NCBI RefSeq assembly: GCF_040183065.1
Contig: NC_091127.1
Span: 27,938,891-28,002,890, forward strand
DNA: 64,000 bases
DNA from: Periplaneta americana
Lineage: Eukaryota; Arthropoda; Insecta; Blattodea; Blattidae
Reading direction: 5' to 3'
How positions within the stretch are numbered: position 1 is the first letter of the stretch; every line of letters starts with the position of its first letter. This document shows positions 19,411-31,254 of this stretch, piece by piece. The translations under genes were made by a program, and so were the position numbers. Under the pieces are notes generated by a model. That model did not search any database, was not told the DNA's origin, and saw nothing but the letters and a program-made list of their open reading frames with translations.

Positions 19411-20900
19411 CATTATTATTATTAATTGTAAATCAAATATGGAGTGCAATTTATTTTCAATAATTATTTTAGGTAATGGACAGCGCTAATTATTTTTTGA
19501 CTGACGCAAAAGTAAGAGACGTGAATCAAGATTCTTGTCAAGGAAAAGTAGTTCTTCATAATTCCATGTGGGCACCATAGCAATAAATTTATGATATAAA
19601 TAACACGTAGGAAATTATTTACATACATGTACTCTGAGCATTTTATTCGAGTGTTTCTGAAAAGGAAGGTAATAAAGTTTTTCTCCTGAATATTTAATAA
19701 TAGGAAGTTGGTATTACAATAAGAAAAAAATTAATATCCATTATTTCACCACAATCTCTAAATTTATTATCAATGACTGGTCAATTTATCAACAACAGTA
19801 TTGAAGAAATGCATGCCCAAATGCATTAACTATCATCTGATCATCTGCTACCACATTATGATTAAATTGAAGAACATCCAATATTTTCCAAGCAATATAT
19901 CGCCTCCATTATCAGAAAAAGCAAGGAAAGGGAAACTTATTTGTTGGATCATAACCAAGAGATAGATTCCACTTTTCTTCCATTCCCTGACACAGAGCCA
20001 GCATAAATCTAAAACAATTGATGTTTCTACACTACTAACAGTGCGAAAATCCCAAAAAGAATTAAACTCCTAAATGCTATCAAAATCTTAATTCATACAT
20101 CCTCAACTATAACTAAATTAATTCTTAAACTTTACCACAATATTTATTATTATAATGTATGTTTTAAAGTCAAATTATGAAATAAAATATAGGCCTACTA
20201 CTTTCCTATAGGAAGAACACAAGTCAAATACCATGACGATCTGGAAGTGGATGGAATAAGTACAGAAGATCAATGGAGACGTGTGCGAGATTCAAATTTG
20301 TAATCTATGAGAGAGAGGGAGGACGAAGGGAGAGTCAAAGAGATCTCGAGGCTTAACTAGATCAAGTCACAAGAACATCTCATGTTCTATTTCTCGTCAG
20401 ATCCACAGGCACAACTCTTTGTCCAATTATTTAGTTTTATGCATGAAAATGAATGGAGAAACTGAATAAGAATGGATAAAATAGAGATATTTGGAAGGGG
20501 GGAGGTGAGTAACTACTATAACATTGTCTCTGTCCAGCACTAGGGTTTGAATCCAGGTGTCCAGTGACTCTCTAATTATTCAAGTGATGGTATTGCTCAC
20601 AATGGGGGTGGTGAAGAATGGAGTAAGAACAAGTATGATTTGAAGAGATATTTGAGATGAAAACAGGAATCGACAGAAAGAAAAGTTATAAAATTGATAG
20701 ATTACAGGAATGCTGCAATAACAATCTCACAGACTTCAGTTAATATTTCATCATGTATTACACAGCTTTGATATCTTTGGATAAAAGTATACTTTCACTC
20801 TTTCTAAGGTAACAGAACTGAATAATCTCTCTTCATTTTTAATAATGAGAAAAACGTGTACGAAATTATTATGCCCAATGCAGCATTTAATATTGGAAAC
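18294..20900. other. Gene-free AT-rich sequence with an (ATT)n tract
   Basis: A TTA/ATT microsatellite lies at 19372-19425. A short GA-rich patch is at 20300-20350. No exon with good borders and no transposon ends were recognised. Confidence 0.5.
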
Positions 20901-20903
20901 AAA

Positions 20904-21101
20904 TTATTTATCATCATCCTTTTTTTCCTCCTCAGCCCCAACATCTTTATCTTTCTCTTTCTTTAGTTTCTCTATTTCCATCAGAGTCTCCTTCTGTCTT
21001 TTTAACAGCTTCCTTCCCTTCCATGTAGATTCTTGACCTGGTTGCTTTGCTCTGTAGCCAATTTTTTTCAACTGACTTTTAATTGTTGGTACAATTTGTA
21101 T
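20904..21101 (-). CDS. Terminal exon of an unrecognised Lys-rich protein
   Basis: On the minus strand an acceptor (pyrimidine-rich tract, then TTTTTTGTAG) precedes an exon from 21101 to the TAA at 20904-20906. Only one frame is open: 65 codons starting IQIVPTIKSQLKKIGYRAKQ, then STWKGRKLLKRQKE, a heptad-like MEIEKLKKEKDKD, and an acidic/basic tail EEEKKDDDK. The composition suggests a nucleolar or RNA-associated protein with a charged coiled tail, but the family was not recognised. Upstream exons would lie at higher coordinates and were not found; the intron may be long. No transposon feature overlaps it, and its codon use looks like normal coding sequence. An alternative is a decayed retrocopy, but the clean acceptor argues against that. 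Confidence 0.55.
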   Translation of the reverse strand: MQIVPTIKSQLKKIGYRAKQPGQESTWKGRKLLKRQKETLMEIEKLKKEKDKDVGAEEEKKDDDK

Positions 21102-21399
21102 CTACAAAAAATTAAGAACCAGAAAATTGAAAATACTCACATCTTAAAACACATATTGCATTATGATTATTAGAATCTGTAAAATGTGTTTTAGAGAATT
21201 ATGACAGTACCGGTAATTGTTAAAAATATCGAATTAGGAATGAATATATTACAGTACATAATAGTAATATATAAACAGGATGGTAGTTATAAAAAAAAGT
21301 TGACAGGGGATTTAAGGAAATTTCAATGATTATGTAAAGCATCTACTGTATATTCGAATTAAAGTAGGCCTACAGTATTAAAAAACAATATGTACCTAC

Positions 21400-21960
21400 A
21401 GTATCGAGCATGTATACCTGGGACAAATTGTATCACTCTCCTGTAGGAGAGAGAAAGAGATACGAAGAATATGTTTGGCTTGGAAAAAATTTTGGAGCTT
21501 GAAATTCATCCTGCAAAACCAAAACATCAGCACCAAACTTAAATTTGAAGTTCTGGAAACTTGCGTAATCCCAGTAATGTTGTATGGATACCAAGTTTGG
21601 TCTCTGACAGAGCAACAGAAAAACCTGCTTCGTGTGTGCCAGAGGAAAATGGAAAGAAAAGTCCTCCAGCTGAGACTGCAAGACAGGATAAGGAACACCG
21701 ACATCCGAATAAGAAGCGGTATGCAGGATGCAGTGAGGCTGGCGCTACGTCTCAAATGGAAATGGGGCGGACACGTGAGTAGGATGGACTGCAGCAGGTG
21801 GACGTGTGCCTCGACCATGTGGGACCCACGCATTGGGAAAAGAAGCAGAAGACGTCCAAGGAGAAGGTGGTCGGATGCGTTCCAAAAAGAGACTGCAGTG
21901 CAGTGGACGAGGGACAGGCAGGCATGGAAAAGACTGGAAGAAATTACGAGCACTATGTAA
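21400..21960 (+). mobile_element. RTE-type LINE, C-terminal fragment
   Basis: One open frame from about 21406: EHVYLGQIVS, then LETCVIPVMLYGYQVWSLTE, RLKWKWGGHVSRMD, IGKRSRRRPRRRWSD and a stop at 21958-21960. YLGQ and the GKRxxxRPxxRW ending are typical of RTE/BovB-clade reverse transcriptases. The polymerase core is missing (5' truncation). It is followed directly by a 93-bp tandem array. Confidence 0.8.
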
Positions 21961-22000
21961 ACTGTGTATAGTTTATATAGTTATTTTTGTGTGTGTCTGT

Positions 22001-22735
22001 TTGGATAGTTTGATTCCGTGTATAGTTGGTTCATATATTTAGTTAGTATAATTTTTGTGTTCAATTGTATGGTTTTGTGTGTGTCAGTTTGGATAGTTTG
22101 ATTCCGTGTATAGTTGGTATAGTTCATATATTTAGTTAGTATAATTTTTGTGTTCAATTGTATGGTTTTGTGTGTGTCAGTTTGGATAGTTTGATTCCGT
22201 GTATAGTTGGTATAGTTCATGTATTTAGTTAGTATAAATTTTTGTGTTCAATTGTATGGTTTTGTGTGTTTTAGATTGGATAGTTTGATTCCGTGTATGG
22301 TTGGTATAGTTCATGTATTTAGTTAGTATAATTTTTGTGTTCAATTATATGGTTTCGTGTGTTTCAGTTTGGATAGTTTGATTCCGTGTATAGTTGGTAT
22401 AGTTCATGTATTTAATTAGTATAATTTTTGTGTTCAATTATATGGTTTCGTGTGTTTCAGTTTGGATAGTTTGATTCCGTGTATAGTTGGTATAGTTCAT
22501 GTATTTAATTAGTATAATTTTTGTGTTCAATTATATGGTTACGTGTGTTTCAGTTTGGATAGTTTGATTCTGTGTATAGTTGGTATAGTTCATGTATTTA
22601 GTTAGTATAATTTTTGTGTTCAGTTGTTTGGTTTTGTGTGTTTTAGTTTGGATAGTTTGATTCCGTGTATAGTTGGTATAGTTCATGTATTTAGTTAGTA
22701 TAATTTTTGTGTTCAATTGTATCGTTTTTGAGCGT
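22001..22735. repeat. 93-bp tandem array, about 8 copies
   Basis: TTGGATAGTTTGATTCCGTG recurs at 22001, 22089, 22182, 22276, 22369, 22462, 22555 and 22648, giving a period of 88, then 93-94 bp. Because 93 is a multiple of 3, the minus strand shows a spurious repeated frame. Degenerate related sequence continues to about 22970. It starts 40 bp after the RTE stop codon, so it may be the element's 3' UTR. Confidence 0.9.
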
Positions 22736-23132
22736 TTAATTTAGATAGTTTGTGTGTCTAGGTTGTACAATTTATGTGTACAATTTGTATAGGTTTTTGT
22801 GTATTTATTTTGTGTATGAGTTAAGACTATGTATGTGTTCAGTTTGTGTAATTTTTTTTATCGTGTGTTTGGTGTGGATAGTTGTGTGTTCAGATTATAA
22901 TTTGTGTGTTTAGTCTGTATAGTTTTTCGTGTTTAGTTGGTATAATTTGTTTATGTGTTTAGTTTCTAAGTCTATAGTGTAAGCTCTCTTGACTGGCTCC
23001 CCAAGTGTAGTAGACCTTCAGCTCACCCTACACTCCTGTAGGAGGCTGTTGCCCTTATGGAATTTCAGGCTTTTCGTATTTCGTACCTACAGTATATGCT
23101 TACTCATACCTCTGATTGAAGTTCTGGTTATG

Positions 23133-23473
23133 CACACCCTTTGACATGGAAAATAGTAGCTCTCCTGTAGCGTGAATCTGTCTAAAAGTCATTTCAATGA
23201 ACACGAGATTCACACAAGGAAATATTAAGCATCACGAATCAAGGATGAAATGAAGCCATAGCAATGACGTAACTGTACATCATGAAACGACATATTCCCT
23301 ACAAAGCCATTATGGCTTAGCGATAGAGCTCTTTATTCTTGTTACAAAGGCTGGAATTGAAATCTTTCTACGTAAAATGCACATATGTAAACACAGCGCA
23401 CACGATGATTCCCGAGCTATACCAAGGTGGGACTTAGTCCCTGAACAGCGACCAATTTCCGTGTCAAAGGGTG
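23133..23473. mobile_element. MITE with CACACCCTTTGACA ends
   Basis: Inverted ends CACACCCTTTGACATGGAAA and (right side, reverse complement) CACCCTTTGACACGGAAA. TA follows on the right; the left flank is TG. No coding content; a tRNA-like AGCGATAGAGCTC lies inside near 23316. Inserted in family A copy 2. Confidence 0.6.
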
Positions 23474-23533
23474 TACAACTGTTATTAGGTAGTATATCTC
23501 ACTTAATGATAAGTGTCAGAAGAAGAACAATTG

Positions 23534-23778
23534 AAGCCTCCAATTCCAAAACTGTCTACATTCATTCTTAACAATTTTCAGGAAACGCCAAATACTGATA
23601 ACTTCTTTCCTAATTGTTTACAGTATTCGTCATATTTGGACCTTATTTATGGAAGGAAAGAGTGAATTGAGGCACAAATTCATTATAAAATTGCTAGAGA
23701 CATTTAGGTAGATGACGAAACCACCATTATCTCAATTTTTTTAAAAATGGATTTAGACAGTTTTGGAATTGGACGCTT
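23534..23778. mobile_element. MITE with 25-bp inverted ends
   Basis: AAGCNTCCAATTCCAAAACT...TCTA in inverse orientation at both ends, flanked by a CAATTG duplication (23528-23533, 23779-23784). Family A copy 1 has a single CAATTG at the same point, which supports a clean insertion. Confidence 0.8.
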
Positions 23779-24389
23779 CAATTGTTTGTATACATCTGAA
23801 GTCTGACTAGTGTAATATACTAGTCAGCGATGTATGCAATGAAGGGGTAAAGGAACTGGTCACCCTATCCCATTATCTCTTGGCTTGGTTGCCTGATGAG
23901 TGATGTCACTTATGAAGTTCAAACCTGTTTTTGGACAGCTGACCGACGAAACAACAAGTTTACTCAAAAGTTCCTTCAAACTTTAAAGTATTTGAGCTGA
24001 CGAACATCTTCAAGATGTTTTGCTCCTCAGAATCACCAAACAGTAATCAGACATCAACAGTCTGTTATCTTCAAAAAGACAGTTCCACACTTTCCATTAG
24101 GTAATTATGCAAGCTCTTTTCTACCAAAATTTGCACATGTAACAAGTATCAGAAGTAAAATTAAGTGAATAAAACTTTTTCTTGCGAAATAATTATTTTG
24201 TGTTTGTAAAAATGTATTTGTATTTCGAAGACCTATGTTATGGGATTTCCCAGTCTCTGGTCAGGTCGTAAACCCTGATAGAACTGATATTTAACCCTTG
24301 CGGTGAATTTCGGTGAAGTCTGGATAATTAGTCAAATCCATTCTCCTTACCTCCATGTTGTGGTCCCGTGGGACCTTTCAAGATGCGAA

Positions 24390-24680
24390 AGAAGGAAGCA
24401 ACAGGAAGCTACTGCATTTATCTTTCCCAAGAAAAACTGAACAGATTGGGTTGGTCACTGGCTGAGAAGAAACTGCATACTGAAGAATGCACTGGAAGGA
24501 ATAGTGAATAGGAGAAGAGTTCGGAGCAGAAGATATCAGACGATAGGCGACATTTAGATATATGAATCATATGCGAAGACTAAGAGGAAGGCAGAAAATA
24601 GGAAAGATTGGAGAATGCTGGGTTTGCAGTGAAAGATCTGCCATTTGACAGAACACTATGTATATATGTATCTTCAGTAT
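24390..24680 (+). mobile_element. LINE 3' fragment, heavily decayed
   Basis: Broken frames on + recall the C-terminal GHWLRRNCILKNALEG...YQTIGDI...RKAENRKDWRML pattern of insect endonuclease-reverse transcriptase LINEs. Several frameshifts. Boundaries are approximate. Confidence 0.6.
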
Positions 24681-24796
24681 AACACATAGCCCAAAACAGT
24701 ACTTACTGACCCTCCAAATAAAAAAAGTTCGTGCATCCGATTTAAAATTATGCACTATTTTACACGAATCAAGTTAACCAATAGCAAGGCCTAAAC

Positions 24797-26110
24797 TATT
24801 TATTTTCTTCTTCTTCTTCTTCTCCCTTCAAGGTTTAGGTGATATCACCTGTTCCGGTCTCTATCGTCCAGCCACCTCTTGCGAGGTCTACCCAGATCCC
24901 TTTTCCCGATCGGGCGATAATTCATTATCTTCTTTGGTAGCCTATTCTCTGCCATTCTGTCAACATGATCTTTCCATTTTGTTTTATTTTCTTCTACCAT
25001 GTCGTGTACTGAGAAAATATTGAGATCTGATCTTATTGTTTCATTTTTTATTTTATCGGCTTTAGTGCATCTTCTTACGTATCTCATAAATTTCATCTCT
25101 GCTGATTGTATACGTGATTCTTCTTTTTTTGTTATTGTCCATGATTCAGAGCCATATATAAGAGTAGGTACAGCCATAACTTTATAAAATTTCATTTGAG
25201 TTTCTTTTCTCGCTTTTCTTCCTAAAGTTCTTCCAATTGTTCCACATATCATCTGAAATCTATTAACTTTCTTCTCAATATCTTTCTCATAATTAAAACT
25301 AATATCACATCCTAGATAATTGAAGTGGGATACTTGTTCTAAAATGTTTCCATTTACTATTATCTTAGATCTAACAGGATTTTTCCCTTTAAAAGCCATT
25401 ATCTTTGTTTTGTTTGCAGATATAGTTAGATTGTAAAATATTGCGTTTTGGCTTAATCTATACACTGCTCTTTGTAGGTTATCTTCTGTTTCCTGGATAA
25501 TTATTTGATCATCAGCGTATAGTAAAGTATTTAAAGGTGTGTTAGATTCTATTTTAATCGCAGTCTGTATTTCATCTTTCCACTTCAAAACTAGATCGTC
25601 AATATATAAATTAAACAGAGTGGGTGATAAACTGCACCCTTGTCGAACACCTAAATTTGTTAAAATTGCTTCTGACACTTTAAAACCTGAGCTAATAACT
25701 ATTTTGGTATTTACATATAAACTCTTAACGGCATTAATAAGGTGCTTAGGAAAGCCTCTTATTTCCAGTATTTTCCATAAAAGGGGTCTTTTCACTTTAT
25801 CGAAAGCTTTTTCATAGTCAATGAATGCTAAGTGGGTTTCCAAACCAAACTCTCGACGTTTTTCAATAATCTGCCTCATTATAAATATATTATCACTAGA
25901 TGAGCGTCCTTTTCTAAAGCCTGATTGTTCCTCTGATATTACTACATCAGCAATAGCTTGTAATCTTTGATTAAGAATTTTTCCATAGATTTTATATCCT
26001 GCATCTAATAAGGTTATTCCTCTATAGTTTCCTGTGTCATTTCTATTACCTTTCTTGAATAGGGAAATAACTTTGGCTGTATTTATTTTAAGAATGTATT
26101 TGTAGATCAA
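24797..26110 (-). mobile_element. LINE reverse-transcriptase fragment, one long open frame
   Basis: The minus-strand frame from about 26100 to the stop at 24845 (about 420 residues) holds the RT core. It shows GNYRGITLLDAGYKIY, EEQSGFRKGRSSSDN, AFIDYEKAFDKVKR, GVRQGCSLSPTLFNLYIDD, the catalytic LLYADDQ box, and HFNYLGCDIS. The C-terminal thumb and tail include YGSESWTITKKEE and GRPRKRWLDD. The endonuclease domain is absent (5' truncation), and the first codon of the open frame is not ATG. A (GAA)n tail at 24797-24825 marks the 3' end. Few breaks, so it is a fairly young copy. Confidence 0.92.
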
Positions 26111-26189
26111 CAAAGTACAGCATCCTCATTCCTAAACAGTATAAACATCAAATGTGTCATATTGTCTCCATCATCAGGGAAGGCAAGGA

Positions 26190-26325
26190 TACAAAATCAA
26201 ATACTAACTAGCCACCCTACCCCATTATCTCCTGGCTTAGTTGTCTCATGAGTGATGTCCTTATTGGCGTCACTTATGAGGTTCAGACCTGCCTTCGGAC
26301 AGTTGATTAAACAATTCTCCAGAAC
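26190..26325 (+). repeat. Family A repeat, copy 3 (3' part)
   Basis: From AGCCACCCTACCCCATTATC through CTTCGGACAGTTGATTAAAC. The 5' part is absent, and the copy abuts sequence next to the LINE at 24797-26110. Confidence 0.75.
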
Positions 26326-27061
26326 TGGACAATAGTTCTTGGTAATGAATCCAGTAGACCAAGCTCCTCTTTCCTTATCTTCCTTGATGTGAAACCAATA
26401 TACAACTCCAAAACACATTACGCTTTTACGTATATAACACAACATAGAGACCTAAAAATCTCGCACTACCATGCCTAAAGGTATTATCAATCAACCAACA
26501 ATTACATCAATGCTTCAAACGAAATGTTTATACTCATTTATTAACAGTCATAGATACATTTCTAAATTCTTCACAATATTAACAATTCATAAAGAATTAA
26601 TAATAAGTTTAAAAAAAAACATTATGAGTTTCAAAAGGACAAAACTAGTTAATATTCTGTTAGAGAAATAAGACATGTGTTTACAATGATGTTCATATAG
26701 AGTATTAACTTGCTACTTTGGTTTTAGTAGTCTAAATGTCTACAAAGCATTATCAAGCAAAGTTTTTGTAACGTTTTCTTGAATTAATGATATTAAAAGG
26801 AACTCTTACGGCTAGCTAAATCTCTCCTACAAACTAAACAACACGCGGAGTATAATTATAATTCGTTAGTTATTGTCCCATGTACACTACAGATATTCTA
26901 ATCTCTATTGTCCCATGTTCACTACAGATATTCTAATCTCTCTACATTTCACAGTGAAGGTCTTCTTTCTAGTCCCTTTAAATGCTGGAGCATTTGAAAA
27001 CCTAAAACCTACTATGTCCCAGTTCTACATTTCTTCCTGCTTTACTACTCAGAGGACTCTG
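26326..27061. other. No gene seen
   Basis: AT-rich. A 34-bp local direct duplication at about 26879-26935 (CCCATGT-CACTACAGATATTC) is the only structure noted. Confidence 0.5.
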
Positions 27062-27063
27062 TA

Positions 27064-28291
27064 GGGCGTAATGGGGTAATATGAGTATAAAAAAACAGCC
27101 TTTTAAAGTTTATATAGATCCATAGCCTGTTACCATGAAAAAATTTTGTCAATTTTTTATATGTTAGCACTGACCTTCTATGCTGGACTTTTCTTTTCAT
27201 AATAATAATAATGATAATAATCTTAAGTTTAACTATACTCAATTTACCCCATGGATGGAGAAATTTGGGTATAATGCATATTATTGAAGTAAAACATGCT
27301 TTTAAGTCCTAATAAACTCAAATTATCCCAACCATAGAACAGAATGTACATGTTAGGTAGGTATTTAAAAATTTTAATTAGGCCTAACAAGATAAAAAAA
27401 GTCAGTAATTCTTAAGTTCTTGATAGGGCTTATTTTGTAAATTAAAAATATCCTCAATTAAAATCTGGAACAGATAACAATTTGGATATTTGTCTTTCAC
27501 CAATCTATAATTTATGTAGGCCTATGTGGCATGATCTGGAACAAAAAACTAGGTTTGTTGTCAATCAACCTATGACAATACCCAAATTACCCCACGTTTG
27601 TAAACTGTAATTTACTAACAAACTTAATGATATATTACTACACTTATTAAAAACACGTTCTAAACGTGTGTAATGTACACATGCATGAATCTGATTACTG
27701 TATCACAGTTGGTTCCCCAACAATATTGCTTTGAATGTGACGTGTCACTTCATAGACTAGTAAATAAAAATCAGTTTATTTTTCATCAAGCAGTATCATT
27801 GTAATCAACCTAATTTTTAACATTCCATGGTAGACAATTATGAAACAGACAATATTAAATTGGCATGTGTTTCAAGATTGGGTAAAGTTTTATTCAATAA
27901 ACTGTAACATACCTAATTACCCCAGTCTGTAAATTGTAATTTACTAACAAACTATTAATAATATATTACTAAATTTATTAAAAACGTGTTCTAAACATGT
28001 GTAATGTACACATACATGAATATGGTTATTGTATCATACCTGGTTTCCCAACAATATTGCTTTGAATGTGATGGGTCATTCAACAGACCGGTAAACAAAT
28101 GTCACTTTTTCTTTTTTACCAGGCAGTATCAGTGCAATCAACACAAATTGCTATGACTCCATGATAGGCAATTGTGAAATAGACAATATATGTTAAATTG
28201 GCGTGCGTTTGAAGATTGGGTAAGTTTTATTCAATAAATTGTAACTTATACTCAAATTACCTCATTGTACCTAAATTACCCCGACCCACCC
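27064..28291. mobile_element. Non-autonomous DNA element with internal duplication
   Basis: TA at 27062-27063 and 28292-28293. The ends GGGCGTAATGGGGTAATAT and (right side, reverse complement) GGGTGGGTCGGGGTAATTT are similar, and GAGTATAA follows on both sides. Inside, about 27600-27920 and 27930-28250 are diverged tandem copies (shared TTTACTAACAAACT, TTCTAAACNTGTGTAATGTA, CAACAATATTGCTTTGAA). No transposase. Confidence 0.55.
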
Positions 28292-28293
28292 TA

Positions 28294-28803
28294 CCACACA
28301 AGACATTCCTGCAGACGTGTTTCCAGTATCAGTCACAGAGATATTTATCTGAAAAGCAAGAAAACATGGTACGGCAAGGGACTTCCAATTTTGCCTGCAT
28401 GTTTCTAATAAATTGAGGTAAATTTAAGTACAGGTGAGAATTTTATACTAAAACTCTGCTTATCCCCCCTCCTACAGATGCTAATCACCGTTTGCCTAGT
28501 GTGAATGAAATGAATCATGCACAGCAGTGTCTTACACAAACCTCACGCATGGTGAGCATCCTTGTGTTACAAATGCAGTATATACCAAGAGGTGAAGTTA
28601 GTTTTTTTAGTACAAGCAGGCACATGGATATCAGAAAATGCAATTCACGGTATGCTCATGGAGGTATATGGGAATAACGTGTTAGTAATAGCAGTATTTT
28701 ATTTAATGACGGGAAAGCTTCTCAAGAATTGATCTTCTCAAAACAAAAGCCTTGAAATATATTACTATGTTATTATATAGGCACAGTAATACTTTTCACA
28801 AAT
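28294..28803. other. No gene seen
   Basis: Short open frames at 28492-28677 lack splice signals or recognisable motifs. Confidence 0.45.
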
Positions 28804-28804
28804 A

Positions 28805-29944
28805 CAGTAGAACCCCGATTATCCGTAACCCTATTAACCGATTGGCGGATTATCCGACTGTTTTTGTTTCGCTATTATTTCAGAAATAATACACATGAAA
28901 TACTGTTTTGTACATTATATTAGTACAGTCCTAGCATAAGACGGGAAATTAAAGGAACAAAGACACCCCCACCCATGTCCCTTTCGCTTACACTGCCTTA
29001 TAAACGAATGCAGAGTAAGGTTCTGTGCATCAGTGGTGGATTTTAGGCGACCATCGAGAGCCGTAAGTTCGTAAAAGCCTGATACAATCCATCACTGACT
29101 TCCTCTCCGCTCGTACCATACTAAAACATATCTCAGCCGGGGAAGGTGGAGTGGAGAGTTAAGAGGTGATCTGCAGAGACTCAATCGAGTTAATAATGCC
29201 CAGGTCTGTATTAGTACGTATTTTTTCAAGAGAGCATTATTACAATCCTTTATCATTACACAGTATGGTCTAGTGTTTGAATTGTCGTAGTGTATAACTT
29301 TTATTTTCCTTTAATTGTTTATTTTACGACGTTTTATCAACTTCTAAGGTTATTAGCGTCAAAATGAGATGGTGATAATGCCAGCGAAATGAGTCCAGAC
29401 TTACCCAACATTTGCTCTTAATGGGTTGACAGAAAATCTCTGAATAAACTTCAACCAGGATTTGAACCTGGGCCCTCTCGTTTCACGGCCATGCATGGTA
29501 ACCATTACTCCACAGCGGTGTACCTATTGTATAACTTCTATATAAAATGTCTTCCACTGGTGTCAAGAGAAAACATAACGAAAAAAGTGCAAATAATTGA
29601 ATGGTTTGGGAAAGGGAAACTATGGCTCATCTCGCATCAGAATACGGGATTGAAGTTATAACTGCGCTATTTAATAAAAAAAAAGGATAAGTATGTAAAT
29701 CTATAAATGAGATCTCCATTATTCCTATTTTTCTGTAGACAGCCATTACAAGGAATTTTCTTGCTCCTTAAAAGCCTGTTGTTGACAACCAGATTAAAAT
29801 TAGCGAACTGATCCACTACCGAGCGCCTTATACAAAACACCACGGAGAAAATTACTAAGTATTTTATGGTACGGATTATCCGATTTTTTCGATTAACCGT
29901 TCAGTCCATCCCCTTCATTACCACGGATAATAGAGGTTCTACTG
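28805..29944 (+). mobile_element. pogo/Tigger-type element copy 2 with nested SINE
   Basis: Ends CAGTAGAACCCCGATTATCC and its inverse at 29925-29944, TA on both sides (28803-28804, 29945-29946), 1140 bp. The plus strand at about 29560-29690 encodes a decayed CENP-B/pogo N-terminus (GVKRKHNEK, QIIEWFGKGK). No DDE domain. It is interrupted by the SINE at 29305-29527. Confidence 0.85.
29305..29527 (-). mobile_element. SINE family 1 copy nested in Tigger copy 2
   Basis: Reverse-oriented relative of 4018-4275: a GATTTGAACCTGGG B-box complement and a GGTTATTAGCGTC tail. Flanked by TGTATAACTTTTAT (29291-29304) and TGTATAACTTCTAT (29528-29541), a 14-bp target duplication with one change. Confidence 0.8.
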
Positions 29945-29964
29945 TATAAATAAAACACTTTGGG

Positions 29965-30085
29965 ACTAAGAGGAATGAAGATACAGGAGAATGGAGAAAG
30001 GTTACACAACGCAGAACTGCACACATTATATTCTTCACTTAACATAATTAGCAGCATTAAATCCAAACGTTTGAGAAGAAATTTA
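29965..30085 (+). mobile_element. Small LINE fragment (TAAG-tail family)
   Basis: GAATGGAGAAAGGTTACACA followed by an altered ACATAATTAGCAGCATTAAA matches the same region of the copies at 8066 and 47810, with extra indels. Confidence 0.7.
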
Positions 30086-30489
30086 CGAAAGGCATAAGAG
30101 AAATGGTAACACACAAAATCTTTGATCCAGAAGGTAAAAATATAAGTTAGTATAAAAACATTCCGAAAAATATTTCTAATATTAGACATAGGCCCTCATT
30201 ATATTTGTATTTGAAAATCTAACAAAGCTGTTCCAAAATGCTATGAAACTAATACCTAACATACACTGTAGGATAGTGGGGGCAGGATTGTCAAGCTTGA
30301 GAAAGCTTGGATGCATGAAATGGCATGCATATGTGCCTTGTGTAAACAGAAGAATTCAACATTTTGGACATTTTCCCAACATAGGCTAGTTGTAACAAAC
30401 TGTTCGTCTCAAATCACTGAATGTAGTTCTTTTTAATTAAGAGTACAACACAGTTAAAAAAGTACTTTTGTCTAAAACTGATCACAACT

Positions 30490-30780
30490 GAAATTGAGGA
30501 TCGTTTTTGCAAAACTTGCTAACTGAAAAAACTAAATTTTACAGGAGAGACAAAACATTATAGTAAGCAAGTTTTCCTGTATCTCTCACTTATAGGAGAA
30601 AGCAAGTTTTGAAAAAACGATCACACTTTGACACACTACAATGAAGAGAAATAACCCAATTTTACTAAGACGCTTTGAACATCATGTAGAGGCCTGCCTT
30701 ATGGTAACGAATCCATCAAAATCTCAATTTTGCAAATTTTGCAGTTAGCAAGTTTTGCAAAAATGGTCTTCAATTCCTTC
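30490..30780. mobile_element. Foldback MITE
   Basis: Arms of about 40 bp share TTTTTGCAAAACTTGCTAAC in inverse orientation (30507-30526 and around 30750-30770). No coding sequence or clear target duplication. Confidence 0.55.
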
Positions 30781-31254
30781 AAATATTGTAGATGTTTACT
30801 TTTCTACATTCAACATGATTAAACGCACATAAATTTTCATAAAAACTTAGTTTTAATATTGGTATGGAAATGCATCTTCAGAGAATGGTCATATTTCTAC
30901 CATCAAGTGAAAAAAATCTTTGGTAGGTACGAAGAACTAAAATGCCATGGTTCAAGTAGTTCAATGCACTTAAATCATTACTGAAGGTTGAATATGTTCA
31001 CGCCACTATAAACGAATTTTATACAATTCCATCTCTGCCACAACACATTCAACTTCTTATTGAAATGTGATGTTCACTACAGTAACACATTGATTATTGC
31101 ACAAAATGCACTTCAGGAGCAAAATGTAAAAATAATGAACAGTGGTTCGAATGAGTAGCCATATTGGTCTCTTCTTAGCATGCTTCCTACTTCATCTGCA
31201 AGGTGTTTCCCAACTTGGTGTAGCAGGGATGGCAACATTGCAAACAACATAGAT
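30781..31254. other. No gene seen
   Basis: AT-rich; no repeat or exon recognised. Confidence 0.5.

Larger units (their letters stand above)
23106..23960 (+). repeat. Family A repeat, copy 2, carrying two nested inserts
   Basis: Family A segments lie at 23106-23132, 23474-23533 and 23779-23960, in the same order as in the other copies. They are interrupted by the elements at 23133-23473 and 23534-23778. Confidence 0.75.

Noticed and set aside
20220-20290. Short + frame DDLEVDGISTEDQWRRVRD
   Set aside because: Too short, no acceptable exon borders, no match within the window.
21981-22716. Minus-strand frames with a repeated 31-residue unit
   Set aside because: Consequence of the 93-bp tandem period being a multiple of three.
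24999-25817. Plus-strand frames opposite the LINE reverse transcriptase
   Set aside because: Shadows of the minus-strand RT frame.
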